From Paenibacillus sp. S150 (GTDB taxonomy: Bacteria; Bacillota; Bacilli; Paenibacillales; Paenibacillaceae), in contig NZ_JACBYI010000001.1 in the NCBI RefSeq assembly GCF_019352175.1, positions 585,112 through 649,111 of the forward strand: a DNA stretch of 64,000 nt, in the 5' to 3' direction. A program made the translations under genes and the position numbers. The number at the start of each line of letters is the position of its first letter. The first letter of the stretch is position 1. Positions 7,280-17,697 of this stretch are shown here, in pieces. The notes under the pieces were generated by a model. That model did no database searches and had not been told where the DNA came from. It saw only the letters and a list, made by a program, of their open reading frames with translations.

Positions 7280-9460
7280 TTATTGCATGATGCGGTTAAC
7301 CGTATATACATCCTTGACCCGCTTCACCCGGTCCACTACGGACTGCAAATGATCGGTGTTGCGGATCAGAATCGTCATATGGATCATCGCCATTTTGTTC
7401 TTGTCGCTTCGTCCGGTGACAGCAGATATATTCGTCTTGCTCTCCGACACCGCCTGCAGCACCTCATTGAGCAGGCCGTTGCGGTCATGGCCGGTAATCT
7501 CAATATCCACGCTGTAGTTGGCCTCCATACTGCCTTCCCATTCCACTTCGATAACCCGTGCCGATTCTTCATTATCACCATCGGTGGGAATATTCGGACA
7601 GTCTTCACGATGAACGGAAACGCCGCGGCCCCGGGTTACATAGCCGATAATATCGTCGCCAGGCACCGGATTGCAACATCGGGCAAAGCGGACAAGCAGA
7701 TTGTCGATGCCTTTTACGCGCACCCCGTTGGTCGGCTGATTGCGCTTCTCCCCGCTGGACTTGATCTCCTTCATTTCGGTGGTAAGCTCCAGATGTCCAG
7801 CCGCCTCTTCCTGTTCCTTGCGCAGCTTCTCCGTGAGCTTGGAAGCGATTTGCGCAGCTGTGATTCCGCCAAAGCCTACTGCCGAAAGCATATCTTCAAT
7901 ATCATTGAACGCAAATTTCTTCGCCGCTTCCGACAGCTTATCTTCCGTCAGCCAATCCGAAACCTCCACGTTCAGACGCTTGAGCTCGCGCTCAATCGCT
8001 TCCCGTCCCTTTTCAACGTTCTCCTCGCGTTTCTCCTTCTTGAACCATTGCTTGATCTTGCTGCGCGCATGCGAGGATTGGGCGATCTTCAGCCAGTCGC
8101 GGCTTGGGCCGTAGGAATTCTTCGAGGTCAGGATTTCTACAATATCCCCGGTCTTCAGCTTATGGTCCAGCGGCACAATGCGCCCGTTCACCTTGGAGCC
8201 GATGGTCCGGTTCCCAACCTCCGTATGAATCCGGAAGGCGAAATCAAGCGGCACAGAGCCGGCAGGAAGCTCCACAACCTCACCTTTAGGCGTAAAAACA
8301 AACACGAGATCGGAGAAAAAGTCCATCTTCAGCGACTCTACGAACTCCTCGGCATCCTTGGCTTCGTGCTGCAGCTCCAGAATCTCGCGGAAAAATGGCA
8401 TCCGGTTCTCCGGATTGACAGCATTGCTGTTGCCTTCCTTGTAGGCCCAGTGGGCGGCAATCCCGAATTCGGCAGTACGGTGCATCTCCCACGTCCTGAT
8501 TTGCACTTCCGTCGGTTCTCCCCCCGGACCCACCACAGTGGTGTGCAGCGACTGGTACATGTTCGCTTTGGGCATAGCAATATAATCCTTGAAACGGCCG
8601 GGCATCGGCTTCCAAAGAGTATGAATAATACCGAGTGTGGCATAACAGTCCTTAATGTTGTCGACGATAATGCGGATGGCGAGCAGATCGTAAATCTCGT
8701 TGAACTGCTTGTTTCTCGTGTTCATTTTGTTATATACGCTGTAGATATGCTTCGGCCGGCCCGAAAGGTCGCCTTCGATGCCCATTTCGTCAAGCTTGGC
8801 ACGGATACGGCCGATGACGCTCTCGATGAACTGCTCCCGCTCCGCCCGCTTCTTATGCACCAGATTGGCAATGCGGTAATACTGCTGCGGATTCAAATAA
8901 CGGAGAGCGATATCCTCCATCTCCCATTTAATCGCGGAAATCCCCAGCCTGTCGGCGATGGGACAAAAAATCTCCAGCGTTTCATAGGAAATACGGCGCT
9001 GGCTTTCTTCGGATTGATATTTAAGAGTACGCATATTATGCAAACGGTCCGCCAGCTTAATCACAATGACCCGGATATCCTGAGCCATAGCGATAAACAT
9101 CTTGCGGTAGTTCTCATTCTGCTGTTCTTCCTTGGAGCGGAAACGAATCCGTTCCAGCTTGGTCAAACCGTCTACCAGCATGGCGCAAATATCGCCAAAT
9201 TTCTCACGGATCTGCTCCAGGGATACGGTGGTATCCTCTACGACATCATGCAACAGCGCTGCAATTATGGATATTACATCCATTTGCATATTAACGACAA
9301 TATCTGCGACCGCCAGCGGATGCAGAATGTACGGCTCCCCCGACTTCCGAACCTGCCCGTGATGAGCCTGATCGGCAAACTCATAAGCTTCCCGGATGCG
9401 GAGAAGATCTTTTTCTTTTATATAGGCGCCGGCCTTTTCGATTAATTGCTCTATGCCCAT
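7280..9460 (-). CDS. relA: Bifunctional (p)ppGpp synthetase/hydrolase
   Basis: Makes and degrades the alarmone (p)ppGpp during the stringent response, acting on the ribosome. The 726-aa protein shows the complete long RSH layout: an HD hydrolase domain (HDVVEDT, then [14 protein letters not shown]), a synthetase domain ([32 protein letters not shown]), a TGS domain ([15 protein letters not shown]), a cysteine-containing [13 protein letters not shown] region and a C-terminal ACT domain. RFKD is the form found in enzymes with both activities. ATG 9460 matches the normal N-terminus; the reading frame extends 26 codons further upstream without support. A good promoter lies at 9572-9600. Downstream is dtd. 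Confidence 0.97.
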   Translation of the reverse strand: MGIEQLIEKAGAYIKEKDLLRIREAYEFADQAHHGQVRKSGEPYILHPLAVADIVVNMQMDVISIIAALLHDVVEDTTVSLEQIREKFGDICAMLVDGLTKLERIRFRSKEEQQNENYRKMFIAMAQDIRVIVIKLADRLHNMRTLKYQSEESQRRISYETLEIFCPIADRLGISAIKWEMEDIALRYLNPQQYYRIANLVHKKRAEREQFIESVIGRIRAKLDEMGIEGDLSGRPKHIYSVYNKMNTRNKQFNEIYDLLAIRIIVDNIKDCYATLGIIHTLWKPMPGRFKDYIAMPKANMYQSLHTTVVGPGGEPTEVQIRTWEMHRTAEFGIAAHWAYKEGNSNAVNPENRMPFFREILELQHEAKDAEEFVESLKMDFFSDLVFVFTPKGEVVELPAGSVPLDFAFRIHTEVGNRTIGSKVNGRIVPLDHKLKTGDIVEILTSKNSYGPSRDWLKIAQSSHARSKIKQWFKKEKREENVEKGREAIERELKRLNVEVSDWLTEDKLSEAAKKFAFNDIEDMLSAVGFGGITAAQIASKLTEKLRKEQEEAAGHLELTTEMKEIKSSGEKRNQPTNGVRVKGIDNLLVRFARCCNPVPGDDIIGYVTRGRGVSVHREDCPNIPTDGDNEESARVIEVEWEGSMEANYSVDIEITGHDRNGLLNEVLQAVSESKTNISAVTGRSDKNKMAMIHMTILIRNTDHLQSVVDRVKRVKDVYTVNRIMQ

Positions 9461-9571
9461 TCTCGTCGTATCCGTTTCCTTTCTATAATAAAATGAACCC
9501 GCAAGCGTTGCAGAATTTGCAGGTTCCATATGTTCCAAATCTGCGCTACACGCAGTTTAAAGTTGTCTATA

Positions 9572-9600
9572 ATTATGACGCTTGCAATGGATTACGTCAA
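9572..9600 (-). promoter_or_regulatory. Probable SigA promoter of relA-dtd
   Basis: On the minus strand TTGACG (9595-9600) and CATAAT (9572-9577) are separated by exactly 17 bases. The start of transcription would fall near 9565, leaving a leader of about 100 bases before the relA ATG. Confidence 0.7.
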
Positions 9601-9680
9601 CACTTGCCATAGCATGGCATCCGGGCAAGAAAATGCGTCAAGAATAGACAATTTCGTGGCACTTGCAAAAATGTTGTTGT

Positions 9681-9722
9681 AAAAAATCGCCGTTCTATTT
9701 AATCTAGTAAAGGCGGTTTTTT
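9681..9722 (+). terminator. Hairpin with T-run upstream of the uracil permease (possible attenuator)
   Basis: The arms AAAAAATCGCC (9681-9691) and GGCGGTTTTTT (about 9712-9722) can pair with one G-U pair, and a T-run ends the structure. It sits about 40 bp before the permease start, so it would work as an attenuator if transcription starts upstream. Which factor would control it is not visible. Confidence 0.5.
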
Positions 9723-9764
9723 GGAACCTCACATAAAATAGACATGAAAGAGAAGTGAACACCA

Positions 9765-11069
9765 TTGCAACGCGAAATTCAAGTTAACGAAAGACTTCCT
9801 TGGGGTCCGGGCTTTTTGCTGAGTCTTCAGCATTTGTTCGCCATGTTCGGCAGCACGGTGCTTGTCCCTAACCTGTTCGGGGTAGATCCCGGCATGATCC
9901 TGCTGATGAACGGTATCGGCACACTGCTCTACATTTTGATCTGCCGCGGCAAAATCCCTGCATATCTTGGTTCAAGCTTTGCCTTTATTTCGCCGGTGCT
10001 CAGCGTGCTGGATAAACATAAGGGAGATCATCTGCATGGATATTCGCTTGCTCTCGGTGCCTTTATCATAACTGGCGTGATTTTCATTATTGTCGCATTG
10101 ATCGTCCGTTATGCCGGAACCGGCTGGATTGATGTTGTTTTTCCTCCGGCGGTTATGGGCGCTATCGTAGCAACCATCGGGCTGGAGCTGGTCCCGGTTG
10201 CGGCGCGGATGTCCGGACTCATTGCCCCTGAAGGCGTGACTGAATGGACACCGGACCCCAAAGCAATCACCCTTTCTCTGGTAACATTGGGCGTTACTGT
10301 CTTTGGCGCAGTGCTCTTCCGCGGCTTCCCCAAAATCATTCATATCCTCATCGGTATCGTGACCGGTTACATTTTAGCCTATATTATGCAAGTGGTGAAC
10401 ACGGAGGCAATTTCCAGCGCGCATTTCTTTTCCCACCCCACTATTGTAACCCCCTCCTTCGACTGGCAGGTTATTCTGACCATCGTCCCGGTATCGCTTG
10501 TTGTTATTGTGGAACACATCGGCCACTTGCTCGTGACAAGCAATATCGTCGGCAAAGACCTGACCAAAGATCCCGGGCTGGACCGCTCGCTGATGGGCAA
10601 CGGGATTTCCACCATAATTTCCGGCTTTTTCGGCTCTACACCCAATACAACCTACGGGGAAAATATCGGAGTGATGGCGCTGACCAAAGTCTATTCGGTA
10701 TATGTGATCGGCGGCGCAGCAGTAATTGCAATTCTGCTCTCGTTCTCCGGCACGTTTTCTTCTATTATTTCCAACATTCCCCAGCCTGTTATGGGCGGGG
10801 TGTCGCTCTTGCTGTTCGGCGTTATCGCCGCATCCGGCCTGCGCATCTTTGTCGAGCAGAAGGTTGATTTCTCCAAGGCAACCAACATGATTCTGGCTAC
10901 TTTGGTTCTTGTGGTCGGCATCAGCGGCATCTCGCTGACTGTCAAAGGCGTACAGCTCAAAGGCATGGCGCTTGCGACCATTGTCGGAATGATTCTGTCC
11001 CTGCTCTTCAAATTAATCGAAGTTCTCGGTTTGTCCAACGAGCAGGACAGCGGGAAAGCTGAGCATTAA
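9765..11069 (+). CDS. uraA: Uracil:proton symporter, NCS2 family
   Basis: An integral membrane transporter importing uracil (or possibly xanthine) with protons. The 434-aa product is built of about 12-14 hydrophobic segments. NCS2 family marks are the start LPWGPGFLLSLQHLFAMFG, the glutamate of IVEHIGHLL in the middle, and the second motif GSTPNTTYGENIGVMALTK, whose glutamate and asparagines bind the pyrimidine in UraA. The start at TTG 9765 follows a weak GAAAGAGAAG site. It is the only plus-strand gene in this neighbourhood and interrupts the relA-apt pair, unlike in B. subtilis. A shared terminator separates it from apt. Confidence 0.93.
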   Translation: MQREIQVNERLPWGPGFLLSLQHLFAMFGSTVLVPNLFGVDPGMILLMNGIGTLLYILICRGKIPAYLGSSFAFISPVLSVLDKHKGDHLHGYSLALGAFIITGVIFIIVALIVRYAGTGWIDVVFPPAVMGAIVATIGLELVPVAARMSGLIAPEGVTEWTPDPKAITLSLVTLGVTVFGAVLFRGFPKIIHILIGIVTGYILAYIMQVVNTEAISSAHFFSHPTIVTPSFDWQVILTIVPVSLVVIVEHIGHLLVTSNIVGKDLTKDPGLDRSLMGNGISTIISGFFGSTPNTTYGENIGVMALTKVYSVYVIGGAAVIAILLSFSGTFSSIISNIPQPVMGGVSLLLFGVIAASGLRIFVEQKVDFSKATNMILATLVLVVGISGISLTVKGVQLKGMALATIVGMILSLLFKLIEVLGLSNEQDSGKAEH

Positions 11070-11141
11070 GCAATAGATACTTAAACTTGCGGTTTACTTA
11101 TAATTCATGATTTGTACAAGTGGAAAATCCTAAACAATTGC

Positions 11142-11183
11142 AAAAGCGGACTGCTGTCTTTATTCGACAGCAGTCCGCTTTTT
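11142..11183. terminator. Bidirectional terminator between uraA and apt
   Basis: A hairpin with arms AAAAGCGGACTGCTGTC and GACAGCAGTCCGCTTTT and a 7-base loop carries A- and T-runs on the two sides. It serves both convergent genes. Confidence 0.9.
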
Positions 11184-11212
11184 ATTTCCCGGGAAAAGTT
11201 ATCCGGTTGATG

Positions 11213-11731
11213 TCAGTCTTCGTAAGTAAGGAGCGAATAAACTTCAATACCGGAGAGCTTGTTGCGGCCGGCAAGCTGAGTCAATTCAATCAGGAAAGCT
11301 GCTCCGACTACTGTGCCGCCAAGCTGTTCCACCAGGCTGACCGAAGTGGCAATGGTCCCCCCCGTTGCAAGCAGGTCGTCGGCAATAAGTACGTTCTGTC
11401 CGGGCTTGACCGCATCCGTGTGGACAGCGAGTGTGTCCTTCCCGTATTCCAGGTCATAGCCTACCTCTATAGTGTCATACGGCAGCTTGCCGCTTTTGCG
11501 GATCGGTACGAAACCGACGCCGAGGGCATAAGCCAGAGGCGCACCCACCACGAATCCGCGTGCTTCCGGTCCGGCAATTACGTCAATCTGAAGATGGGAG
11601 ACCAGAGCCTTAAGCTCATCAATCGCCCGGCGGTAAGCCTCGCCGTCCTTAAGCAGAGTAGTTATATCTTTGAAGCTGATGCCCGGCTGCGGAAAATCCG
11701 GAATCACACGAATGTTGTCTTTGAAATCCAC
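11213..11731 (-). CDS. apt: Adenine phosphoribosyltransferase
   Basis: Makes AMP from adenine and PRPP (purine salvage, cytoplasm). The 172-aa product starts [20 protein letters not shown], the standard N-terminus, and carries [18 protein letters not shown] and the PRPP-binding loop [18 protein letters not shown] set the start at GTG 11731, eight bases after AGGAG; the longer frame to 11788 would add 19 residues without a ribosome binding site. It lies 81 bp downstream of recJ on the same strand, as in Bacillus. Confidence 0.96.
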   Translation of the reverse strand: MDFKDNIRVIPDFPQPGISFKDITTLLKDGEAYRRAIDELKALVSHLQIDVIAGPEARGFVVGAPLAYALGVGFVPIRKSGKLPYDTIEVGYDLEYGKDTLAVHTDAVKPGQNVLIADDLLATGGTIATSVSLVEQLGGTVVGAAFLIELTQLAGRNKLSGIEVYSLLTYED

Positions 11732-11812
11732 ATTATCATCTCCTGAAAGTTTTGTTGGCATATATTTCACTGTGTTATCTTCGTACAAAACCTGCTGCGC
11801 AAGCAGAGAGCT

Positions 11813-14224
11813 TTATCCCACCCGGGATACGTCCCGGCGGCGGGACAGCATCCATTCCTGCAGCTCAATCCGGCTGCTCTCCATGAAATACCGCTCCATT
11901 TCCGCGGTCTGCCCCAATCTGACAAAATGCTGCGAAGCCGTAAGGCTCTTAGCGGCGGGCTGGATTACAAAGGTGATGGCCCCGCGGCTGCGCCGGATAA
12001 AATCAAGCTCCTCGAACACGTCCAGCATTTTGGTCAGCATCCGCATCCCCGTTGAAGACTGGCGGCTGAGCCGCAGCAGCAGCTCATGCTCAGGTATTGG
12101 AGCTGCAGCCAGCACGGCAAGTAATTTATATAACACTTTGAAATGGTCTCTTGTCGGTATCTGCAGCCGGTCGCGGCCATCCCGGATCGAATGCAGCAAG
12201 GCGATATTCTCCGCATTCGGAAATGCAGCAAGCAGCGCATCCAGCTGCTCCGGTGTCTCCGGCATATCGAGCAGGCAGAGCAAAGATGCCTGTGGCTCTT
12301 CCGTATCCCCCGGCTCAAGCTGAAGCGGGGATATCCCGGCATCTTCATCATATACCCACAGAGACATGCCCTTGAGCGCGCTCAGCGGCGACAAGCGGCT
12401 GTTCTGGAAGACCGCAGCTGTCCGGAGCGGCTGTCCGCCGCTGTAGGGCTGCAGCAGCTCCTTGAGCTGTGCAGCCTGCTTCACGGCGTCGGCAGCTCCG
12501 CGAAGATCAAAGAGCTGAGGCTTCGGCACCGCCAAATCCTGCAGCATAAGCTGCGGCTTCCGTGAGCCGTTCCACTCGTTGACCGACAGCTCTGCCAGAA
12601 CATCAATCGGAGTGCCGCCCGGAAGCAATTCGGCAAGACCTCCCTTGCCGAAGGCTACCACTTCAATGGTATGGCTGCCCTGCTGGAGAACTAGCTTCAA
12701 ATGCTTGCCGTCCTGGCCCATCTTGCGGGTTTCCTTCACGGCAGCACCGCGGACAATGAATTTCGGCACCGGATTAGACATTCCAAACGGAGCCAGCCTG
12801 TCCAGTTCGAGTGCAGCCTGCAGCGACAAATCGGCAATTGCCGTTTCTTCGTCCGCTGCCGTAACGGGCAGGAAGTGCTCCGGTGTCAGCACCGTAGCGG
12901 CATAGTCGTTCAAGGCTGCCGCAAAGTCTTCCAGCCTGTCCTGATGCAGACTCATGCCGGCAGCGGCCGGATGGCCGCCGTAATGATCCATCAAGTCTGC
13001 ACAGGAGGATAATGCTGCGTAAATATCCAGGCCGGGAATGGAGCGGGCCGACCCCTTGCACATCCCTGTCTCCGGATGAATATTGAGAATGATTACCGGG
13101 CGGTAGTACCGTTCCAGCAGCTTGGAGGCTACAATGCCCACTACTCCGACGTTCCAGCCCAATTGGGCAAGGACGATAATATCGGGCAGCTTATCGCGCT
13201 GGATCTTCAGCTCCAGCATAGCCGTGGCTTCGGCTACAATTCTCTCGACGACCAGCTGCCGTTCCTTGTTCAGCAGGTCCAGCTCACCGGCAAGCTCTTC
13301 TGCTTCATCCGGCTGCTCCGTAGTCAGCAGAGTGACCGCGCGTCCGGCATGATCCAGACGCCCGCTGGCATTGATGCGCGGCGCCATGCCAAAAGCGATG
13401 TTCACCGCACTTACCGTGTCCATCATGATTCCGCTTACTGCAAGCAAGGCGCGGATACCGGGGAACGGCGAGTTCCGCATGCTTGAGAGGCCTTTGCGCA
13501 CAATGCTGCGGTTCTCATCCAGCAGCGGCATCAAGTCGGCCACCGTGCCAATGGCAGCGATCTCGCTCCATTCCCCGGGAACCTTATCCCCAAGCAGCGC
13601 CTGAGCCAGCTTATAGGCTACCCCCACTCCAGCCAATCCCTTGAAGGGATAAGGACAATCCGGCAGCTTGGGGTTGATCAAGGCATACGCCTCGGGAAGA
13701 AGCTCAGGAGGCTCATGATGATCTGTAACGATTACCTCAATCCCAAGCTCCTGCGCATAAGCAATCTGATGATATGCACTGATTCCGGTGTCTACGGTAA
13801 TCACAAGCGAGACGCCCTGCTGCTTCGCCCAATCCAGCGCGTGATTGTGCAGCCCGTAGCCTTCACTTGCACGGTGGGGAATATAAATATCAAAAGAAGC
13901 GCCCAGATAGCGCAGCAGATAGATCATCAGCGCAGTACTGGACACTCCATCCGCATCATAATCGCCATACACAAGGATATGTTCTTCTTCCTGCAATGCC
14001 TTTCGGATTCGGGGAACCGCTTCGGCCATCCCTTTAAGCAGAAAAGGGTCATGCCCATCCTGCTCTCCGCCCTCCATGAACACGAGCGCCTTGTCAGGCG
14101 TGTTCATGCCTCTCTTCACAAGCAGCGACGACAGAAGCGGGGAAACCGAAAGGCTCCGGGCCAGCTCCCGGACTTCATTGGGGTCGGCTGCAGGAGATTG
14201 CCATCTTGTTTTTGAATGCAGCAA
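11813..14224 (-). CDS. recJ: Single-stranded-DNA-specific exonuclease
   Basis: A 5'-3' single-strand DNA exonuclease of recombinational and mismatch repair. The 803-aa product has the DHH phosphoesterase core with VYGDYDADGVSSTAL and VTDHHEPPE, the DHHA1 motif GGHPAAAGMSLH at about residue 415, and an OB-like middle. A C-terminal extension of about 200 residues is typical of Firmicute RecJ and not of the E. coli enzyme. It starts at TTG 14224 after GAAAGGTG. Upstream, 30 bp away, is a CDF transporter gene; downstream is apt. Confidence 0.96.
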   Translation of the reverse strand: MLHSKTRWQSPAADPNEVRELARSLSVSPLLSSLLVKRGMNTPDKALVFMEGGEQDGHDPFLLKGMAEAVPRIRKALQEEEHILVYGDYDADGVSSTALMIYLLRYLGASFDIYIPHRASEGYGLHNHALDWAKQQGVSLVITVDTGISAYHQIAYAQELGIEVIVTDHHEPPELLPEAYALINPKLPDCPYPFKGLAGVGVAYKLAQALLGDKVPGEWSEIAAIGTVADLMPLLDENRSIVRKGLSSMRNSPFPGIRALLAVSGIMMDTVSAVNIAFGMAPRINASGRLDHAGRAVTLLTTEQPDEAEELAGELDLLNKERQLVVERIVAEATAMLELKIQRDKLPDIIVLAQLGWNVGVVGIVASKLLERYYRPVIILNIHPETGMCKGSARSIPGLDIYAALSSCADLMDHYGGHPAAAGMSLHQDRLEDFAAALNDYAATVLTPEHFLPVTAADEETAIADLSLQAALELDRLAPFGMSNPVPKFIVRGAAVKETRKMGQDGKHLKLVLQQGSHTIEVVAFGKGGLAELLPGGTPIDVLAELSVNEWNGSRKPQLMLQDLAVPKPQLFDLRGAADAVKQAAQLKELLQPYSGGQPLRTAAVFQNSRLSPLSALKGMSLWVYDEDAGISPLQLEPGDTEEPQASLLCLLDMPETPEQLDALLAAFPNAENIALLHSIRDGRDRLQIPTRDHFKVLYKLLAVLAAAPIPEHELLLRLSRQSSTGMRMLTKMLDVFEELDFIRRSRGAITFVIQPAAKSLTASQHFVRLGQTAEMERYFMESSRIELQEWMLSRRRDVSRVG

Positions 14225-14253
14225 TAGAATTCACCTTTCTCTCCCTTTGCGGG

Positions 14254-15216
14254 CTACTGGAGCAGCGTGGGAATTTCATTGTCCACGAGCTCATGGTTGC
14301 TTTTGTAAGGATAACCCGGATCATAAGGCACGACATCCATATGCACCTCGCCAACATGCACAAAACGGTGCTGCAGCAGCTTTCTGGCGCATTCCGAAAT
14401 ATCCTGGGCTTCCATTACCGTAATGCGCGGATTCACACTGATTTTGACCTGCAGATTTACATACCGGCCTTGTTCCAGGGCCTGCAGATATTCTACACGG
14501 ATAACCCCGTGCACCCGCTGAACAGTTTCAATGAAGGTGGCTGCTTCTTCGGAAGGAAGCTCTTGAAGCTTTTTGCCGTACACGGATGCTGCGATGAGTG
14601 AATAGCCTTTGCGGATAATGAAGCACCCGGTGAGCAGCGCGGCAATCGGGTCCATATACAGCAGCGGATGCCAGTTGAACGTTCCTCCGGCCATAGCCAG
14701 AGATATCCCGATAAATACAGTGATGGAGGTATATAGACTGAAGCGGTGGTTATCCGCATATGCGGCATGGCTGCCATCGCCCTTTTTTTTGAAATAACGG
14801 TAGTGGCACTGAAAAATTGCCTCTTTCACAACAATGGAGATGAGGACGGTGACAAGTGCCGCCTGTCCGGGTGCCGTCAGATGTCCTCTGGTCAGATCAC
14901 GAATCGCCGAGAAGGCAATTTGCAGTCCCCCCATCAGAATCAGCACGGAAAAAAGAATGGCAATAATCGGTCTCTTATTGCTCTCCTGATTGCGCTGTGT
15001 TGCTCTGTTCTTCTGTTTTCGCTCGGTACGCCACGGAAGCGGGAGAATCTCCGCCAGCCTGGCTGCCGCGTCCGATCCCGAATATAATGCGTCACCCATT
15101 AATGCCTTGCTGCCCGAAATATAACCAAAGCTTCCTTTGGCTACAGCCAGCACAAGATCACTGGCAACTCCGGTCCAGACAACTTTATCACTGTGCAGCG
15201 ATTGTTTGTCATTCAT
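14254..15216 (-). CDS. Cation diffusion facilitator family transporter
   Basis: An inner-membrane exporter of divalent metal ions by proton antiport. The 320-aa product has the CDF layout: about six hydrophobic segments, a metal-site pattern in the second segment (SKALMGDALYSGSDAAARL, with D and D in place of the usual HxxxD first pair), a later YADNHRFSLYTS with a histidine/aspartate pair, and a cytoplasmic C-terminal domain ending in a histidine-containing HVGEVHMDVVPYD. ATG 15216 follows AAGGAGGG at good spacing; the longer frame to 15273 is unlikely. It sits between secF and recJ, a place also used by a CDF gene in Bacillus relatives. The metal cannot be named from sequence. Confidence 0.9.
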   Translation of the reverse strand: MNDKQSLHSDKVVWTGVASDLVLAVAKGSFGYISGSKALMGDALYSGSDAAARLAEILPLPWRTERKQKNRATQRNQESNKRPIIAILFSVLILMGGLQIAFSAIRDLTRGHLTAPGQAALVTVLISIVVKEAIFQCHYRYFKKKGDGSHAAYADNHRFSLYTSITVFIGISLAMAGGTFNWHPLLYMDPIAALLTGCFIIRKGYSLIAASVYGKKLQELPSEEAATFIETVQRVHGVIRVEYLQALEQGRYVNLQVKISVNPRITVMEAQDISECARKLLQHRFVHVGEVHMDVVPYDPGYPYKSNHELVDNEIPTLLQ

Positions 15217-15291
15217 TACGAGGCCCTCCTTACCACTAGCAAGTAATCTCATGATGGCAGCTCCGTCTGACATCCCGTTCCAAAGATTCCG

Positions 15292-15321
15292 AAAAGCCGC
15301 GTCGTCTTTGACGCGGCTTTT
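15292..15321 (-). terminator. Terminator of the secD-secF transcript
   Basis: Arms AAAAGCCGCGTC and GACGCGGCTTTT with a 6-base loop lie 16 bp beyond the secF stop codon. Confidence 0.85.
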
Positions 15322-15336
15322 CGGGTGTGACCGGCT

Positions 15337-16239
15337 TTAGACTTTGGCCGGACTATTCTTCACAGCCGTCTTCTGGCGCTTCTTCAGCACCAGCCAGAGC
15401 GGACTTGCAATAAAGATGGACGAGTAGGCTCCGAAGAGCAGGCCGATAACCATGGCGAGTGAGAACATTTTGATCGACTCTCCGCCCAGAACAAGCAGGA
15501 AGAAGGCCGCAACGAATACTGTAAATGCTGTGTACAGGGACCGCATAAGCGTCTGGGCCACACTTTTGTTGACCAGCGTCTTAAGATCCTCATACGTCTT
15601 CTGCTTGCCGAAGCGCAAATTCTCTCGTATCCGGTCAAAGATAACGATCGTGTCATTGATGGAGTAACCGATAATCGTAAGCACCGCTATAATGAAGGTC
15701 AGATCGACCTCCAGACGGAAGATGGAGAAGAAGGCAACGACGATAAACGCATCATGGATGAGCGCCACAATCGCAGCCAAGGCAAACCGCCATTCAAAGC
15801 GGATACTCACATAGATGATAATCCCCAGACAAGAGATGAGCACGGCATAGATGGCGTTGCGCGCCAGCTCCTTGGCCATTTCCGTATCGACAGTGTTGAT
15901 CTCGAAGGAGGCTTGGTCATCCAGCTTCGAAATTACAGCTTTCAGTGCTTCATCCTGATCTTCATCAAGCACTTCATCATAACGGATATTGACCCGGTTC
16001 TCGCCTAAGGTAATGGTTGGCTCATGGGAGACGCTCAGCTCATTAAGAGCGGGCTTAAGCTCCTCCAGCGTGATGTTCTTCGACAGCGCCACGTCAACAT
16101 TGGAGCCTGCCTTGAAATCAACGCTGTAGTTCAGCCCCAATGTTGCCAGAAAAACCAGACCCACTATAGTAATCGCAATAGAGATGATATAGAAATATTT
16201 ACTCAGATGTACATAATCAAGCTCTTTCTTAAAGCGCAT
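15337..16239 (-). CDS. secF: Protein translocase subunit SecF
   Basis: A membrane subunit that, with SecD, uses the proton gradient to help complete protein export through SecYEG. The 300-aa product has six hydrophobic segments, an extracytoplasmic domain after the first, the early motif YSVDFKAGSNVDV, and the signature IGYSINDTIVIFDRIREN in the fourth segment. The start is ATG 16239, nine bases after AGGAGA; a GTG nine bases earlier overlaps that site. It overlaps the end of secD by 11 bp, implying coupled translation. B. subtilis has a fused SecDF; here the two are separate. Confidence 0.95.
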   Translation of the reverse strand: MRFKKELDYVHLSKYFYIISIAITIVGLVFLATLGLNYSVDFKAGSNVDVALSKNITLEELKPALNELSVSHEPTITLGENRVNIRYDEVLDEDQDEALKAVISKLDDQASFEINTVDTEMAKELARNAIYAVLISCLGIIIYVSIRFEWRFALAAIVALIHDAFIVVAFFSIFRLEVDLTFIIAVLTIIGYSINDTIVIFDRIRENLRFGKQKTYEDLKTLVNKSVAQTLMRSLYTAFTVFVAAFFLLVLGGESIKMFSLAMVIGLLFGAYSSIFIASPLWLVLKKRQKTAVKNSPAKV

Positions 16240-17479
16240 GGATGTCACTCTCCTTTACCCCAAATTGCTTCGGCTTTTTCAGAGCGCCGGCTTTGACCAG
16301 CACGGTAAGCAGCCAATGGGCGAAATAAAGGTTTGTCACAATACTAAGCACAATTTCCACAATCAGGATCAATGCAAAGCCCTTTACCGCACCAGTTCCG
16401 AATGCGAACATTACGGCCGCCACAATAATAGTGGTTATGTTCGCGTCCATAACTGTGCGGAAGGAGGTTTTGTTGCCTGCTTTGACAGAAGACAGAATAC
16501 TCTTGCCGTTGCGCATTTCTTCCCTTATCCGTTCATTGGTAATGATATTGGCATCGACCGCCATCCCTATACCGAGAATGAATGCGGCAATACCGGGGAG
16601 AGTCAAGGTAAAGTCGGCAACGACGAACACGAAAATAAGCAGCCAGGTATGCAGGATCAGCGCGAAGCTGGCCAGAGCACCCGGCAAACGGTACATGCCG
16701 ATCATGAAGAGCAGAATAATTACCGAAGCTACAAGTCCGGCTTTGATCGTCTGATCAAGAGACTGTTTGCCCAGTGTTGCGCCTACGCTCTGGGAATACT
16801 TCTCCGTCAGCTTCAGCGGCAGCGCACCAAGGTTAATTGTATCGGCCAGTTCCCGGGCTTCATTTAAAGTATAGTTCCCGGAGATTGAGGCAGATCCGTC
16901 CGTAAGCTCTGCTCTGACAGTGGGGGCAGACAACAACTTATCATCCAGATAAATAGCCAGTTCTTGACCCAGCAGACGTTTGGTAATCTCTGCAAATTTG
17001 TCTTTATCCTTAATCTTTATGCTGATTTCAGGCTGATTCAGATTATTGCGCTGAACCTCCGCTGCTCCCTCGACAAAGTCACTGCCGACAAGCTCAATCT
17101 TGCTGTACGTTCCTGCAGCATCGCCTTCGGCAGCACTGCGAAAGGTCAGGACTGCGGGCTCTTTCATCTTCTTGCGGACTTCGGCCTCGTCGGTAACGCC
17201 CGCGATCTTCAGGCGGATGCGGTCCGTTCCTTCTGTAGTGACCTCAGGCTCGCTTGTTCCAAGCGCATTCGCCCGCTTCTCCAGGCTTTCCGCTGTTTTT
17301 TGCAGCGAAGCACGGGATAATTCGGCTCCCGCCTCCATCGGCTCGGCGTGATACAGAATCTCGAAGCCGCCCTTCAGGTCAAGCCCCAGACGAACCTTGT
17401 CCAGCAGCCCCGGAGTGGTGAACACCATAACCCCTGTTAATACGAGCACGGTAATAATAAAGCTCAACATTCTCTTCAT
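16229..17479 (-). CDS. secD: Protein translocase subunit SecD
   Basis: A partner of SecF in the membrane, with a large external domain that binds translocating chains. The 416-aa product begins MKRMLSFIITVLVLTGVMVF (first membrane segment), carries GLDLKGGFEILYHAE, and ends with five hydrophobic segments holding GIGMAVDANIITNERIREE, the SecD signature with the functional aspartate. The start at 17479 is chosen because AAAGGGG precedes it; the open frame continues 43 codons upstream without homology. It overlaps secF at its end. Confidence 0.95.
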   Translation of the reverse strand: MKRMLSFIITVLVLTGVMVFTTPGLLDKVRLGLDLKGGFEILYHAEPMEAGAELSRASLQKTAESLEKRANALGTSEPEVTTEGTDRIRLKIAGVTDEAEVRKKMKEPAVLTFRSAAEGDAAGTYSKIELVGSDFVEGAAEVQRNNLNQPEISIKIKDKDKFAEITKRLLGQELAIYLDDKLLSAPTVRAELTDGSASISGNYTLNEARELADTINLGALPLKLTEKYSQSVGATLGKQSLDQTIKAGLVASVIILLFMIGMYRLPGALASFALILHTWLLIFVFVVADFTLTLPGIAAFILGIGMAVDANIITNERIREEMRNGKSILSSVKAGNKTSFRTVMDANITTIIVAAVMFAFGTGAVKGFALILIVEIVLSIVTNLYFAHWLLTVLVKAGALKKPKQFGVKESDIHAL

Positions 17480-17697
17480 GCTCTTGCTAGTTCCCCTTTC
17501 ATTACTCAATATTCCTATTATAGCTACGTGCGAAATCACCGTCAATTCAGGCAGGAATGACGGAACGGTTCTCACACAAAGAAACGGCCGGCTCTGCTCA
17601 AGCGGCAAGCCATCCGTTTGTCATAGGAAATGCTGAATTGCTCTTCTCTTACTTTACCGCTTCCTGTAGCCGTTTGCAAAAGAAAATGGTTCCTTTA

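Noticed and set aside
7283..9445. Very long open frame antisense to relA (720 codons)
   Set aside because: It mirrors the relA codons exactly, has no ribosome binding site or family resemblance, and relA is certain.
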